Part shown: positions 32,301 through 41,184 of the stretch, one piece after another
Layout: the number at the start of each line of letters is the position of its first letter
Position numbering within the stretch: position 1 is the stretch's first letter
NCBI GenBank assembly: GCA_012862575.1
Contig: BLSF01000074.1
Coordinates: forward strand, 116,306-180,305
Direction: 5' to 3'
DNA: 64,000 bases
Source: Parietichytrium sp. I65-24A
Lineage: Eukaryota; Sar; Bigyra; Thraustochytrida; Thraustochytriidae
The notes under the pieces: model-generated
Databases searched by the model: none
What the model was told of the DNA's origin: nothing
What the model saw: only the letters and a program-made list of their open reading frames with translations
Position numbers and translations under genes: made by a program

Positions 32301-33855
32301 CCAGTCGGCCACTCCGCTCTGCGAGCCTAACGACTCCGGTCCACTCAGAGACTACTATGTCTTATTGATGGATCTTTTCGAAAAGTCAGGCGCCCGTGAC
32401 ATTGCGCTGACTTGCGCCATGCGTGCCACTCTTCTCTTTGCGAACGGAAGTGAGGAGGAGCAACGCTGTTACCCCGCCAAAATGTTTGAATTTGCGCTCC
32501 GTGTTGGTGACTATAAACAGGCATTCGCGGCCACGCGAATGTTTCCTCGCACCCCGGAAAGGTCTGACCACATTCCGCTCACAAAAGAACTAGTTGGCGA
32601 CCTTGTGACCAGGTTAGAGACGCGCCAGCTATGCGAGCTGCCTTTACACACTTGTGACGAGTTTACCTGGAAGTCAGCCATCATGGAGGCCATTGAATCT
32701 AAGATCGACATGAATGAAGGCCCAGTTGTGGACTTTGGAGAGCCATCTTGCTACCATGTGGCGCACGCCTTTTTCACCCATCACGCGATGTTCAGCGAAG
32801 CGGCTTGGTCGATGTACCGAATGGTCCATCACATTCAACGTTATGTCAATTCACATTGCAGAAAAGTTTGGGGCCTCAAGGACATGAAGGCACTTTTGAG
32901 CGCTTTGCAAACGTGCTATTCCACTCTTCAGCTTGTTGACTCGTCTATGCAGACATTTTATTTTCCAGTCAAGGACCACGTCGCATTTTTCTGGTACGAA
33001 GGAGATGATAGTCATTCGCAGGACGAACACATGCCCGCCGACAAGTTTGTCTCTTCGCATGATGGCCCGGTGAAAGAAGTGTCGGGAGATCATGTCCGGA
33101 AAATGTTCCAGATTGCAAAGTGCGCTGAGCAGCTCATCCGAAAAACAGGGAGAAATCTCACTACAGAGAGGCTCAATCCAGAAGGACTTTTAATTGACCT
33201 TGTCTACCACCGCGAAATTGACTTTGCAATCGCGCTGGTGCACACATTCAACCTGGATGCTTCTTACATGTTTCAATTTCTTGTGGAGCAAGGTATGAGC
33301 GAGCCCCTTACTGGACAGTCGTGGCGCAGTATCCGCGAGTTACTATTTGAACTTGATTGGGTCAGCCACGACCAAGCTCAGGTAAGGACAGAGCTCCAGG
33401 GATACAAGTACCATACCATCGTTTTGGAGACGTTGTTGTGCATGAGTAGTACTGCGGAAATCCCAAGCTGGCTCATTAGTTCGTTCTTGTGCTGGGGTGC
33501 CAACCAGAAGCTGGCCAAGGGGGATCCTTACATCTTTGCAAAACCAAAGCCTGATCAGCCGAACCGTGATCCCGCTCTGCTTTTGAGAACTCTCATCAAG
33601 CACAATCGACATGGCGAAGCCCTGGTGATTGTCGAGTCGCTCTTGCTGCAGATGAGTAAGGCTCTCACAGAGTTGAAGGATACACGAAGGAATCTTGGTC
33701 CCCCAACTCCTTTCGTTCCAATTAAGACTCTCGATGCAATACATTCAAGCTGTCTGAGGGCTCGTCTGGAAGTAGGAAAATTCGAGAGCCTTCTCAAGGA
33801 AATTGCAAGCCAGTTGTTGCAATTTCCCGAGGAGCAATCTGCCAGTTATGCCTAG
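29326..33855 (+). CDS. NUP160: Nucleoporin of the Y complex, Nup160/Nup120 type
   Basis: 1509-aa structural scaffold nucleoporin of the outer-ring (Nup107-160) complex. The first ~500 residues form the expected beta-propeller: IIWRHIAQQHMLEVLDLSL near 85-104, QRLWTGLLKRSS near 266-277, and AAIYGDGKLRLWSLAQRSC near 308-326, which matches the Nup160 signature (LCQDHKLRMWS in human). The rest is alpha-helical, with YYVLLMDLFEKSGARDIAL (about 1010), MFEFALRVGDYKQAFAATRMFP, LCELPLHTCDEFTW and YHVAHAFFTHHAMFSEAAWSMYRM in the family order. Length is close to the animal protein (about 1430). No intron is apparent in 4.5 kb. Converges with the next gene, leaving about 260 bases between stops. Confidence 0.85.
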   Translation: MQDASNEEGAEMTGLREVPLLAFDDVRWEWRSMNLLALRNSGNADMDTDEGSASDSPSLDAQSGPGSLGAQAGEDCGGSLVLSGQRQIIWRHIAQQHMLEVLDLSLAEDAHSEALRIFIPGDDVVAKNGIAWFLKKGRVYLCVAMQKGKAYCAKFHAKCPELPPSKPLWKAPLHKGIVESLVERSFTGLGGQVRTTCWFQDAGQVIRLAAAPMDDSESPSSSGASGGGNVSQESQGPTISCLAFVDRAHQESVDSEEIQLNDTSLVQRLWTGLLKRSSKQSTAGLSAVASANQVLLLKSIRKEEATYEDTFLAAIYGDGKLRLWSLAQRSCRCELDLIKMYSNAIQCSPSELGVLERAWAETIVSFDKANPGSQHHHNSNRTLKLVVGAHLSSARPMLVGLRGTLTSNQISLDHNCVPLIANGDSSTQGYRLVGTCLDGSLVRSLWWKPMSGRSTKVLSHDHTGEFGQSLDGVVSLSMDTDRAMMLARDAQADSDEAFMHRLSIPGRYSLFDLQRGLVSCFGEEQAGSKFKLHVDVNEVRGREGSAVYQQWSQTWKSLIQTAQSLVQRHADKINSIAASRNGVNGTQEAQAHILAWRRLIQDCEACWLQGHAPLSILPNGMHNERFIVIRSQRITAFRATGLEELDFYSPNGADSSLDPLVQTMRNCQKWVEPLLDLPLNLARAPLAEDCGTVLQNVDKAIESILLPEQLKNALRPLLQLKEKPEEIVRRLSKYVDKLFPDPNDDMDCPPERTRKAECSYRVHLETRALAQKVDSRLTICASLLFIWRALRSGLHGNTSYFQASERIPGSTTVLLSESLAHKCSLLAALSWLGSMSPIQVSDKMTKIGSRILKYKDQKATGGIRSIPFAPGSSTLTLVVDNFLSCTGFQGCTEQIISSLCKHVATVILPFLEMEQQFHVLTPMAQVCARLPVTGPRVAEPPKLVYEHYKYPRDQVRYCKFLEARSCFWNADVLTDEDTQDIERWNRRALYLFQSATPLCEPNDSGPLRDYYVLLMDLFEKSGARDIALTCAMRATLLFANGSEEEQRCYPAKMFEFALRVGDYKQAFAATRMFPRTPERSDHIPLTKELVGDLVTRLETRQLCELPLHTCDEFTWKSAIMEAIESKIDMNEGPVVDFGEPSCYHVAHAFFTHHAMFSEAAWSMYRMVHHIQRYVNSHCRKVWGLKDMKALLSALQTCYSTLQLVDSSMQTFYFPVKDHVAFFWYEGDDSHSQDEHMPADKFVSSHDGPVKEVSGDHVRKMFQIAKCAEQLIRKTGRNLTTERLNPEGLLIDLVYHREIDFAIALVHTFNLDASYMFQFLVEQGMSEPLTGQSWRSIRELLFELDWVSHDQAQVRTELQGYKYHTIVLETLLCMSSTAEIPSWLISSFLCWGANQKLAKGDPYIFAKPKPDQPNRDPALLLRTLIKHNRHGEALVIVESLLLQMSKALTELKDTRRNLGPPTPFVPIKTLDAIHSSCLRARLEVGKFESLLKEIASQLLQFPEEQSASYA

Positions 33856-33891
33856 TAGAGCTAGTCGTGTTTCCAAACAACGAAATCCAAA

Positions 33892-33897
33892 AATAAA
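33892..33897 (+). terminator. Candidate polyadenylation signal (AATAAA)
   Basis: AATAAA 37 bases after the NUP160 stop; good spacing for a short 3' UTR. Confidence 0.45.
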
Positions 33898-34113
33898 CGA
33901 GCTTGTCAAGCTCTTCTGTGCAAGAACTTTTTATACGCCTCTGCGCTTTCTCATTCGCTGCTTTGTCGTGCTCTTCCATTCGTTCGAGTAGGGGAAACTG
34001 GAACGGTTTTTTGACAATGAATTACATTAAGTGGGTTTTCCTTCTTTTCCTTCACACTTCAATTACTGTACTTGCATTATACTTCTTGCTGACCTCATCC
34101 TGTTTTCAGTATG

Positions 34114-37100
34114 CTAGGAAAGTCGATCAAAAATGTGGTTAATTTGCAGAACCGATTGGACCTCCACCTCCTCGTACTCTTTGAGCTTGCACAGTAATTC
34201 CTGATTGGCGTTCTGTAGATCGAGCATTCTCTTCGTGAGGCTCTTTAGTTTGTCACCTGTCGCAGACACCTTTGGATGATGGTGTTTGTGGATGACTTCT
34301 AAAACGGATCGAAAGACATCGCGGTCTTCATCCTCGGTATTTTGAATATCCGTTTGCTGCTTGCTGAATAGTTCTACAATCCGTTTCAATGCAGAAATAG
34401 CCAGTGTCTCAGAAAAGGCAAATGACCCATCTTTTTTGAGCCGGATCTCACCCTCTAAATTCAGTGCGCTGACATTCTCAATGAGTTTAATTCGAGCCTC
34501 TTCACAGACGTCCGCCAGCTCCAAAATAAGTTTAGCGCTTCTGCAATGCAAAGAGTACTCCGACGCCGCTGCTGCTTGCTCCTTCACAGCCACGCTTCTC
34601 TTTGCTGCGAGTAGCTCGTCTTGATACTTTGGAAGCTCCTCAATGATCTGCGACGCAACATCGATGACACTCTTGCAGGTTCTTATTCCGGCTTGATTCT
34701 TCTCGGAAGCTATTTTTCGCTGTTTCCAAACATTCGCACGGCTCTTGCGAAGCATGCCCGTTAAACCGAGCAGGTACCTTTTCGCAACGAGCGCGGACTT
34801 TTCGAGCTCGCCGATGATACGGGTATTTGTTTCGATTTGAGCCGTGCATTCGCGTTTTCCGTCTCTACTGCTCTGTAGCTTTAATGCGAGGTTCTTTAGA
34901 TTCTCGCTGCTTCCATCAGCGACAACACTTGAGATGGGAAAGCTCTCAGGTGAGCCAAACCTCGAAAATGCAAAGAATCCTGCTCCCCGAGGTCCATACT
35001 CTACATTTGTGCGCTCAAACCTTGAACCATCGAAATTTGACTTTGGTCTGGAATCAAAGTGGTCGGCAAGACACGCTTCTCTTGCAGTTGCATTCACAGG
35101 TGGTATCACAACTTCCCGAAACGTGGACTTGTTGACATTGTCCGTGATTTGGCATGACCACACAGCTGAAGTGGCAGGAACCGGCCAGACAATCGTGACG
35201 GAGACAAAGTCGTCGAGCGTCGACAAAAAGTGCGATACGAGGTCATACAGCGCACATAGCTCCAAGCCGCTTGATGCGAATTGCTTTGAGCCCACAATAA
35301 GTACTGGTCGCAGTGGTTGACAACTCTCGCTACGGACCTGTTCCTGTACTTTAGCGAGGGATTCGCCGATGCGCTGCATCGAAGACAGGCCTGTAAAAGA
35401 AAGTAAATAGCATTGATCAAGACCAATAGTGTGCGGGATGGAGGGGCAATACTGCTCGAATAGATCATCAAGCAACTCTCTCGCTTGGTTCAACAGCATG
35501 CTGCCCCGGCAGCAAGCTTGCCCCTCCCAGCGCAGAGTTACGCTTTCTGTGTCACACAGAAATGAGTTCCAGACCTTTCCCGGAATGCTGCAACTTTTCA
35601 CGTGTAAGTTAAAATAGCTCTGCATCAGCCGACGAAAACTCCAGTTCAACGAGTCTATTGAACCATGGACGAGATACTCGTCCAAGCATGTTTGGACGTC
35701 CTTTATCGGGGCAAAACCTCCAATATGAAGGACTCTTTCTGCGCCATATTGCAAACATTGCGACTCGAGCTCTTTCCAAGCAGAACAGTCGCTGGAAAGA
35801 GCTCCGAAAGCAGTGTTGATTAAGAAAAACCTGGAATCGACCTCTTGTGTAGGAGCGAGTTCGTACTTGACGTTCCAGAAGGGCGAGCCGAGCGTAACGT
35901 GTCCGAGCTGCTCGTCATCGGTCAGCTTTAGGCGGCATGGGCTCTCACTAGAGCAGTAATCTTCCATGTGGTCAAGCAACACGCCTGCCACGGAAGTGCT
36001 GTTCGCGACTATCGTGAAGCCCTGTGCGGTTCCCAAAACTACATAGGACACATCGTCGCGAACTAGCAGCGGTCCGTAAGACACGGGGTCGAGAAGAGGC
36101 TCTAACGAGAGACCAAAAGTGAGGTACTCTTCAATATCCCTCGAATGCAACGAACGTATAGAGTTGAGCTGCCCGATGACCGCAACGACAAAGTTCTCCT
36201 TTTCTGAGCTCTGGAGATGTTTTAGCTGTGTGAGGCCCGGCCCAGTTTCTCGATTCAGATTCAGCTGCAAGATGCCGTACGCCCTGCTCCGTCTTCGAGT
36301 TGCCGAGGTGACGAGACTGAGAGAGGGAGCAATTCTTTCGTCAGAGGTTACCACTATAATATCGCATCGAGCGTACAAAGCGTACATGCGCGACTGCCAG
36401 GTATTTAGCGCAAAAAGAATTTCCTCGCACAACCGCCTCTCTGCGGCAGAACCTAGGTCTTGCGCTCCGAGAAGAACAGGATGGGCACCCAGAACCAAGT
36501 AAAGCGTCTTACCAGTTGCCTTGGGCGACTGCAAAGCTTTGGCGAGCTCAGCTGACAGGTTGTATCCGCTTGTCGCGCGTGGGTTCAATAATAACAACAC
36601 CCGGTGATTCTCACAAAGTATGAAGTGGAATAGATGTCCGACTTGTACAAAATCTTGGTAGAGCAAAAGTCTGCCGCAAGGCATGTACGCTTTGTTCTCT
36701 TCCCCTGCAATCAATCCTTCTTGCGTGCGAGTCTCCTGGAGACTGACGAGCAAAGTGCCTGAGCTGATTTCCCGATGTCCGTGTTGCTCGCTTGAAAGGC
36801 ACAAAATGAGATCTTCCGGAGGGCCATTCTGTATGGTGACTGTGTTTTGTGAAAGCGACGTGGGGCAAAACAGCACGTTCTGTGTGGCAGACCCGGTGCC
36901 GCCACTCGAGGACTCTTCAACTAATGGTACAGAAACAATCTGGGCTGTCGAGCACTGCGCTATGATTGTTTTTTTCCTCTCGGAAAAGTATACGCTGACA
37001 TTCGCATCTCCACCCACGGCGAAGATCAAGCCTGTAGCTCCCAACAGCTCTCCTGCGAAGAGAATTTTTGCGTAGGGGCCGGCCAGAAATTTTAGCGGTA

Positions 37101-37803
37101 GATCCGCGTCTTGAACGGAATTTGTCGTGCCGTGAGTGTCCGAGTCGGGGCTGTCCACCACTTCAGTCTTGAAAATGCCGTCATAGGTCTCGAGAAGGTG
37201 ATCGAGCGCATAAATACAGTCGGTGGCTTTGAAGACTTGGTCGAGATGTGGAGTGCCTTTCACCCACGCAGAGAGGAGTTCCGGGCCGACTCCCTCGTAC
37301 GGATTTTTTACATGTAAAAAAAATTCATTGGCCAAGAGTAAGAGGGCCTCCTCGTTTTGCGGCGGAAAGATGTCCCCGAATCGCGCCGCCGCTCTGGATG
37401 AGAGGTCCAGTAGAGCCATGACTTGCTCCTCCACAAGCCTCCCGCATCTCCCGATGTCGACCAAAGAGAAAATAAGGCTAATTTTATCGTCCCTTTCACC
37501 TCGGCACAGGAGACAAAGCCCGACAATCGCCTCCAAGACATCAATCTCCTGGCGCCCATCGCATTCATCCGCGAACAAATCCGCAATCTCCTGTGCTGCC
37601 ATGTCCGGAACGAGCTGCCGTCGGCCTCCACAGCTTCCGAGCAGCTCTACGAACTCCTCTCTCGGCACCCTATACAGATCCACGCACAGCAGATGAGGGT
37701 TCGTCCACGACGCGAATCTCTCAGCGAGAACGCGCACATCCTCGAGCGGGAAGTACGCCAACCATCGAAGCTTGCCCACTACCTCCCAATGATCTTGGCC
37801 CAT
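34114..37803 (-). CDS. Large unknown protein with EF-hand-like N-terminus
   Basis: A 1229-aa protein I cannot assign. Residues about 50-150 resemble a degenerate EF-hand pair of the calcineurin-B/recoverin type (ADLFADECDGRQEIDVLEAI, then LVDIGRCGRLVEEQVMALL), but neither loop keeps all Ca-binding residues, so calcium binding is uncertain. Residues about 190-900 are mixed alpha/beta with no domain I know, including a hydrophobic TLYLVLGAHPVLLGAQ stretch and YARCDIIVVTSDERI. The last ~250 residues (about 980-1229) are predicted coiled coil, including KLKSLTKRMLDLQNANQELLCKLKEYEE. No signal peptide or membrane span. The long intact frame and conventional composition make it a real gene. Cytoskeletal or ciliary roles are conceivable but unsupported. 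Confidence 0.8.
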   Translation of the reverse strand: MGQDHWEVVGKLRWLAYFPLEDVRVLAERFASWTNPHLLCVDLYRVPREEFVELLGSCGGRRQLVPDMAAQEIADLFADECDGRQEIDVLEAIVGLCLLCRGERDDKISLIFSLVDIGRCGRLVEEQVMALLDLSSRAAARFGDIFPPQNEEALLLLANEFFLHVKNPYEGVGPELLSAWVKGTPHLDQVFKATDCIYALDHLLETYDGIFKTEVVDSPDSDTHGTTNSVQDADLPLKFLAGPYAKILFAGELLGATGLIFAVGGDANVSVYFSERKKTIIAQCSTAQIVSVPLVEESSSGGTGSATQNVLFCPTSLSQNTVTIQNGPPEDLILCLSSEQHGHREISSGTLLVSLQETRTQEGLIAGEENKAYMPCGRLLLYQDFVQVGHLFHFILCENHRVLLLLNPRATSGYNLSAELAKALQSPKATGKTLYLVLGAHPVLLGAQDLGSAAERRLCEEILFALNTWQSRMYALYARCDIIVVTSDERIAPSLSLVTSATRRRSRAYGILQLNLNRETGPGLTQLKHLQSSEKENFVVAVIGQLNSIRSLHSRDIEEYLTFGLSLEPLLDPVSYGPLLVRDDVSYVVLGTAQGFTIVANSTSVAGVLLDHMEDYCSSESPCRLKLTDDEQLGHVTLGSPFWNVKYELAPTQEVDSRFFLINTAFGALSSDCSAWKELESQCLQYGAERVLHIGGFAPIKDVQTCLDEYLVHGSIDSLNWSFRRLMQSYFNLHVKSCSIPGKVWNSFLCDTESVTLRWEGQACCRGSMLLNQARELLDDLFEQYCPSIPHTIGLDQCYLLSFTGLSSMQRIGESLAKVQEQVRSESCQPLRPVLIVGSKQFASSGLELCALYDLVSHFLSTLDDFVSVTIVWPVPATSAVWSCQITDNVNKSTFREVVIPPVNATAREACLADHFDSRPKSNFDGSRFERTNVEYGPRGAGFFAFSRFGSPESFPISSVVADGSSENLKNLALKLQSSRDGKRECTAQIETNTRIIGELEKSALVAKRYLLGLTGMLRKSRANVWKQRKIASEKNQAGIRTCKSVIDVASQIIEELPKYQDELLAAKRSVAVKEQAAAASEYSLHCRSAKLILELADVCEEARIKLIENVSALNLEGEIRLKKDGSFAFSETLAISALKRIVELFSKQQTDIQNTEDEDRDVFRSVLEVIHKHHHPKVSATGDKLKSLTKRMLDLQNANQELLCKLKEYEEVEVQSVLQINHIFDRLS

Positions 37804-38051
37804 GCTCTCCCCATGCTTTGCCCGCGCGCGTTGGCCCCTAGGTCCAGGTCGGGTCAGTTGAAAATGGATCCCCTGACAGCCCGCACTCTCCAGCTGCTTT
37901 CTCTCGCTCCTGCTTGTCTGTCGCCGTCAATTGACCAGCAACCTGTGCATAGAAAGAACACGGCCTCTCCCTTTCCAAACGAAAGTCTAACATGGCCGAT
38001 GAACATCGGAGATAGCGATTATCGAACATTGAAACTTGCATGGATGCATCG

Positions 38052-38082
38052 TGTTGTTGTTATTGTTGTTATTATTATTATA

Positions 38083-38113
<31 letters not shown>

Positions 38114-38168
38114 ATGATGATGATGATGATGATGATAATGTTGTTGTTGTTGTTGTTGTTGTTGTTGT
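38052..38168. repeat. GTT/ATT/GAT trinucleotide microsatellite
   Basis: About 117 bases of mixed GTT, ATT and GAT triplets, about 250 bases upstream of the 1229-aa gene. Likely length-polymorphic. Confidence 0.95.
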
Positions 38169-38796
38169 GGCTCCTTTCCCAGACCCATCCCCTCCGCGGT
38201 AGTTAAGCCTATTCGACTGCTACTTCCGTTTCTGATTGTCCAAGTCCAATTCACGGTCATGTCGTTTTGGGCTCTTGTGCTCATATCCATTGCTGTGCAG
38301 GCACTGTGTAGACTGTGTAGACTTTGAAGGCTTTGTTGCTTTGTACGTGCCATGGACGTTCGTGAGCAGAGAGCTTTGACAAACTTCTTGATTGTGTGAC
38401 ACACTTGCACAGATAGTCTTCACAGATGCAGGAGAAAAAAAAAATTGACATTCATTTACGGAGAAACACATTACTATTGTATATCATAAGCTCCAGCCTA
38501 TCATTCGTTAACGGCCACCCAGCGAACAAAGCGAACAGATCTCTCATGCTATGAACAAAGCGAACCAAACATGTTCCTCCTCCGGTGTGTGCACCCTTCC
38601 ACGAACAAAACGAACCCAGAGAACTCGGTCCGCTAGCGTACACACTTCTTGCGACTACTATTGATATGGCTAGATGGACTCTACGCGTCCTGTCCTTCAA
38701 GTTCTGGCCTTCCAATTGCCCGAACCCCTCACAAGGCGTGCACGGAAGCAGCGGGAAAGGGAAGGAGAATTCGCCGAAGAGAGCGACGAGGCGTGC

Positions 38797-38938
38797 GCGC
38801 GTACACTAGGTTCGTTTGTAACCGCACGAGGGTTAGCGCGGTCCGGGTCCTGTAAGAGTAAAGAGGAGAGAGGAGAGAGGAGAGATCTTTGGTGCAGGAG
38901 GAGTCGACTCGTGTGAGGCGGATAAATAGGTGTCCTCG
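38797..38938 (+). promoter_or_regulatory. Candidate promoter elements of WW gene
   Basis: GCGCGTACAC (38797-38806), a sense-strand GAGAGGAGAGAGG tract (38861-38886) and GTGTCCTCG (38930-38938) lie in order 360-500 bases before the likely start. All three recurrent words are present here. Confidence 0.35.
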
Positions 38939-39223
38939 CTCGGCGAATTGTGGCTGCTGCGGTGTACAAGAGGTTAGCAGAAAGCGTACGGAGGAACGGC
39001 GCGTCGGGGAATCTGGATCGTCGGTGCGCGGAACACAGGTTGTGACTGTGTGTATGTTTGTTGTTTGATTTGCTTTCGATCGTAATTTGCGTTGCTGGTT
39101 TCTGAATTCAGAATTCAAATTTCAGAATTCACGTTTCAATTTCGGAGAGCTGTTTCTGTGAACGCTCTTATTGTGGACTGACAGTGAAAGAGTATTGTCA
39201 TTACCTGGAGCCGAGCAAGTGTA

Positions 39224-39247
39224 TATATATATATATATATATATATA
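39224..39247. repeat. TA dinucleotide repeat
   Basis: Twelve TA units about 50 bases before the WW gene start. It could act as a TATA-like element, or be a neutral microsatellite. Confidence 0.85.
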
Positions 39248-39294
39248 CGTTGCAGCAGCGCCAAGTGGCTCGGACATGCTCGGAAGAGTGGACC

Positions 39295-40437
39295 ATGTCC
39301 GTGGCTGCGAACGCTGAGCGCGAATGGGCGCAGGTGTGGCACCCAAAGTACAAGCAGAGCTTCTATTTCAATCGGCGGACCCAAAAGTCGACTTGGACTT
39401 TACCTTTGGATGCAGACATTTTGATCTATCGGCACGAGCAACATGATCAGGAAGAGGTGGAATCAAAGCAAGTGGCTGTCCCGTCAAGAATTCGGGGCCT
39501 GGGAAAGAATTCTTCTCGCAGGCTTTTGAACGAAAGCAGCTCCCGCAAACAAGAGCTTCTGTCGCAGACCGAGGACGACCCGAATGCGGCGGTAGAGGAT
39601 ACCACGGCAGACTCCATTTGGGAAAAGCACGTCGACAAGGCCACTGGTGTGCCGTACTATTGGAATAGGCGAGAGCGCCGCTCGACATGGACGCCGCCAG
39701 AAATATCCCACTTTCGGAACACGAATAGCAGAGCAGTGCAGCAGCAGAAGAAAGAGCAGCAAGAGCAGCAGCAAGAACAGCAACTACTACCACAAAAGAG
39801 CGCGAGAAAGCCGTCAAAGGCGCAAGTTGTGGAAGTTATGGAAGTTTCCGAGCTGCAACACGTTGCGGCAGGGGCATCAGAACTTAGCAATGGACCGGAA
39901 ACTAGCTTCCACGTAGGTTCTGAGGTTGCCGTACGGCAGCTAAGCTCGAACCCTCTTTTGAACGGGATGAAAGGACAGGTCACACGAGTTGAGCGCGGTT
40001 ACGTGGTGGTTGAGATGGCGGGTAAACCCCTGGCGTTTCTTCCGGAGAATTTGGAGCTCGTATCGTTCAATCCATTTTGCGACGATAAGGTGACCGACTT
40101 TTATGTTGGCAACAGAAAACCGGGCCCACCTGCCAACCCTCTGGCAAATCTCGGTGGTTTGCTAGAGTCGGGCAAGAAGAATCTTCGCAAGGCTCAGTCG
40201 TCACCTGCGCGGCCTCCTACTCCCCAGACATCAGGCATGGTTTCGCCTGCGTTGCTGCAGTCCATCAAGCTTCGCTCGAAGCAAGACTGGCATCAAGTAA
40301 AGTCGCCGAGGCCAATGTCGGACCGAGTTCCTAGTCCGTCGCTTCTAGAAACGCTGCGAAACAATGTATTGTTCAAAACTTCACGCCAAAATCTTCTGCA
40401 AGAATCAGATGATGAGAGTGAATTTGAGTTCAGCTAA
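39295..40437 (+). CDS. Protein with two WW domains and SH3-like module
   Basis: 380-aa adaptor-like protein. I start at the Met at 39295 because the upstream part of the frame (to 39184) crosses the TA repeat (IYIYIYIY) and looks untranslated. Two WW-type modules: about 11-36 (WAQVWHPKYKQSFYFNRRTQ then STWTLP) and 109-135 (WEKHVDKATGVPYYWNRR then STWTPP), both with the first Trp and closing Pro. A Gln/Glu-rich run (150-167) follows. Residues 206-256 resemble an SH3-like barrel (VGSEVAVRQLSSNPLLNGMKGQV). Two C-terminal segments, ALLQSIKLRSKQDWHQV (319-335) and SLLETLRNNVLF, weakly resemble WH2 actin-binding helices. It ends in an acidic patch. A proline-ligand-binding adaptor, perhaps cytoskeletal, is likely; the WH2 idea is weak. 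Confidence 0.8.
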   Translation: MSVAANAEREWAQVWHPKYKQSFYFNRRTQKSTWTLPLDADILIYRHEQHDQEEVESKQVAVPSRIRGLGKNSSRRLLNESSSRKQELLSQTEDDPNAAVEDTTADSIWEKHVDKATGVPYYWNRRERRSTWTPPEISHFRNTNSRAVQQQKKEQQEQQQEQQLLPQKSARKPSKAQVVEVMEVSELQHVAAGASELSNGPETSFHVGSEVAVRQLSSNPLLNGMKGQVTRVERGYVVVEMAGKPLAFLPENLELVSFNPFCDDKVTDFYVGNRKPGPPANPLANLGGLLESGKKNLRKAQSSPARPPTPQTSGMVSPALLQSIKLRSKQDWHQVKSPRPMSDRVPSPSLLETLRNNVLFKTSRQNLLQESDDESEFEFS

Positions 40438-41184
40438 GCTCTGCAGTGTGTACCGGCGAAACAACCCTGCTGAGTATTCCGAATGGATTTTGTGTTGTCC
40501 TTTAATTCCGTCCAAATGCTCTACGACATATAAACAACGCTCTTAATTGCGCGTCTAACATGGCTGACTCGGATGTCTGGTCAATGTGGCTGCCGCAGAT
40601 GGGTGGAACTTCTTTTAGGACAATTTTGTCTTCATTCTTGCCATGCCATGTTCAACTGTGTCGAACGTTGGGGAGGTGATTCGGGTACAAACCCACGAAC
40701 AAAAGTTCAACAATGTCAATCGGAAAATGCTCTTGTACCGGCGCTTGCTATGTCAGGCCTGCGGGTGTGTGTGTGTATGTATGTGTTATTGTGGAGTGGT
40801 GGAGTGGTGGCGTCGTGGAAGTGGCGATGTGATCACTCAGAGTCAGTGTTGTGTTTCAAGTATATATATAAAAGCGGTGATGTAAAAGTTAAAGTTGAAA
40901 ATAATGCCCGAGAGAAAGCTCAATCAAGCATATTGAAAGCAGGCTGACAGTGAATTCACTCTCCAGCCGAACTTCCAGAATTGGGATTCGCGGAGCAACG
41001 AAAACAGGAGGAGCTTATATATTCGATATAATCCTTCTTCTTTCGATGTATTTTGTCATGAATAGATTAAAAAAAGAAAATGGGCGAGCAGTAACTTAAT
41101 TGTGAAAAAAACACAAAAGTTTATGTTGTAGTTGTTTGCAATATGTTCATTTTGAGATTTTGATCCTACACACTTTTTGCAAGC
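40438..41184. other. Intergenic between convergent WW and myosin genes
   Basis: 3' UTRs of two convergent genes. A/T-rich with TATATATAAAA at about 40861-40871 and a poly-A run at 41068-41076. No gene supported. Confidence 0.5.

Larger units (their letters stand above)
37804..39294. other. Divergent promoter region with microsatellites
   Basis: Between the 1229-aa gene (-) and the WW gene (+). Holds a long GTT/GAT trinucleotide repeat (38052-38168), GCGCGTACAC (38797-38806), a GAGAGGAGAGAGG tract (38861-38886), GTGTCCTCG (38930-38938), a CTGAATTCAGAATTC cluster (39101-39131) and a TA run (39224-39247). Long open frames over the trinucleotide repeat are artefacts. Confidence 0.5.

Noticed and set aside
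37423-38202. 259-codon open frame crossing the GTT/GAT microsatellite
   Set aside because: Its C-terminal half is poly-Val/Asp from the repeat and its N-terminal half is antisense to the 1229-aa gene.
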